Shown here: piece by piece, positions 63,846 to 64,000 of the stretch
How positions within the stretch are numbered: the stretch's first letter is position 1
Layout of the letters: the number at the start of each line of letters is the position of its first letter
Source: Cyanodermella asteris
Taxonomy: Eukaryota > Ascomycota > Lecanoromycetes > Ostropales > Stictidaceae
Length of the DNA stretch: 64,000 bases
Reading direction: 5' to 3'
Assembly: GCA_900618795.1 (NCBI GenBank)
Contig: UYJD01000004.1
Location: 810,560 to 874,559, forward strand
Program-made: the position numbers and the translations under genes
Notes under the pieces: model-generated
The model's database searches: none
Told to the model about the DNA's origin: nothing
What the model saw: the letters and a program-made list of their open reading frames with translations, nothing else

Positions 63846-64000
63846 ACAGCCAAGCAAGAGCCCCCAAATGTAGTCCAAGTGACGCTATCAGGATACTTGT
63901 GTGATAGCAGGATTGTCGGGAAATTCAACCTTGGGTATGCATTTGTTTATGTCGAAGGAAGCATTCGTGTACCCGCCACTTCACATCCATGGCTTCCACG

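Overview
The window reads as nuclear chromosomal DNA of a filamentous ascomycete fungus, most likely a Dothideomycete. This rests on gene content (neutral trehalase with an N-terminal PKA-type site, Nup82, a secreted SurE-like protein, SRPK-like and FAR-17a-like proteins, small secreted proteins with a Kex2-type site) and on many 50-100 nt introns with GT...CTAAC...AG signals. There are no operons, Shine-Dalgarno sites, CRISPR arrays or rRNA genes. Two runs of N (26052-26076 and 39012-39445) are assembly gaps, and each cuts into a gene. The lineage is inferred from style and content, not from a database search.

Layout. 1-1934: neutral trehalase (-), running off the left edge. 3.5-7.4 kb: three tandem minus-strand genes for Cys/His proteins that all begin Met-Cys and share a C/W-x-H motif and a CxxC. 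8.2-8.7 kb: a lone RNase H-fold protein. 9.7-10.2 kb: a small F-box-like gene. 10.4-13.7 kb: three minus-strand secreted or formerly secreted small proteins, two of them related and apparently damaged. 14.6-15.9 kb: a protein kinase. 15.9-19.0 kb: gene-poor, with a 240-bp MITE-like element. 19.0-24.1 kb: a DUF2306 membrane protein, a low-confidence basic protein, a cytochrome-b2-like FMN dehydrogenase and a hypothetical protein. 24.8-28.1 kb: an F-box/nucleotidyltransferase-like protein cut by a gap, and an MFS sugar transporter. 28.1-31.2 kb: gene-poor. 31.2-39.7 kb: SurE-like protein, Cys-rich hypothetical, FAR-17a/AIG1-like membrane protein, SRPK-like kinase, and a gene truncated by the gap. 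40.5-49.7 kb: small F-box-like protein, SWIM-RING protein, Nup82, amino acid permease, complex I PSST subunit. 50.5-63.8 kb: disordered protein, Ser/Thr kinase, SDR reductase, DCN1, CCT theta, and a leucine-rich hypothetical protein.

Most genes are unrelated housekeeping genes. Core functions include trehalose and lactate-type metabolism, respiration, nuclear transport, protein folding, neddylation and nutrient uptake. Accessory character is concentrated at 3.5-13.8 kb, where tandem paralogs, secreted proteins and damaged reading frames cluster. The most unusual items are the tandem Met-Cys family, the related pair of small secreted proteins, the 14-bp tandem duplication that shifts the frame of the SurE-like gene, and the MITE-like element. 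Exon structures were worked out by hand from splice signals, frame and family similarity. They are stated per gene and remain predictions.
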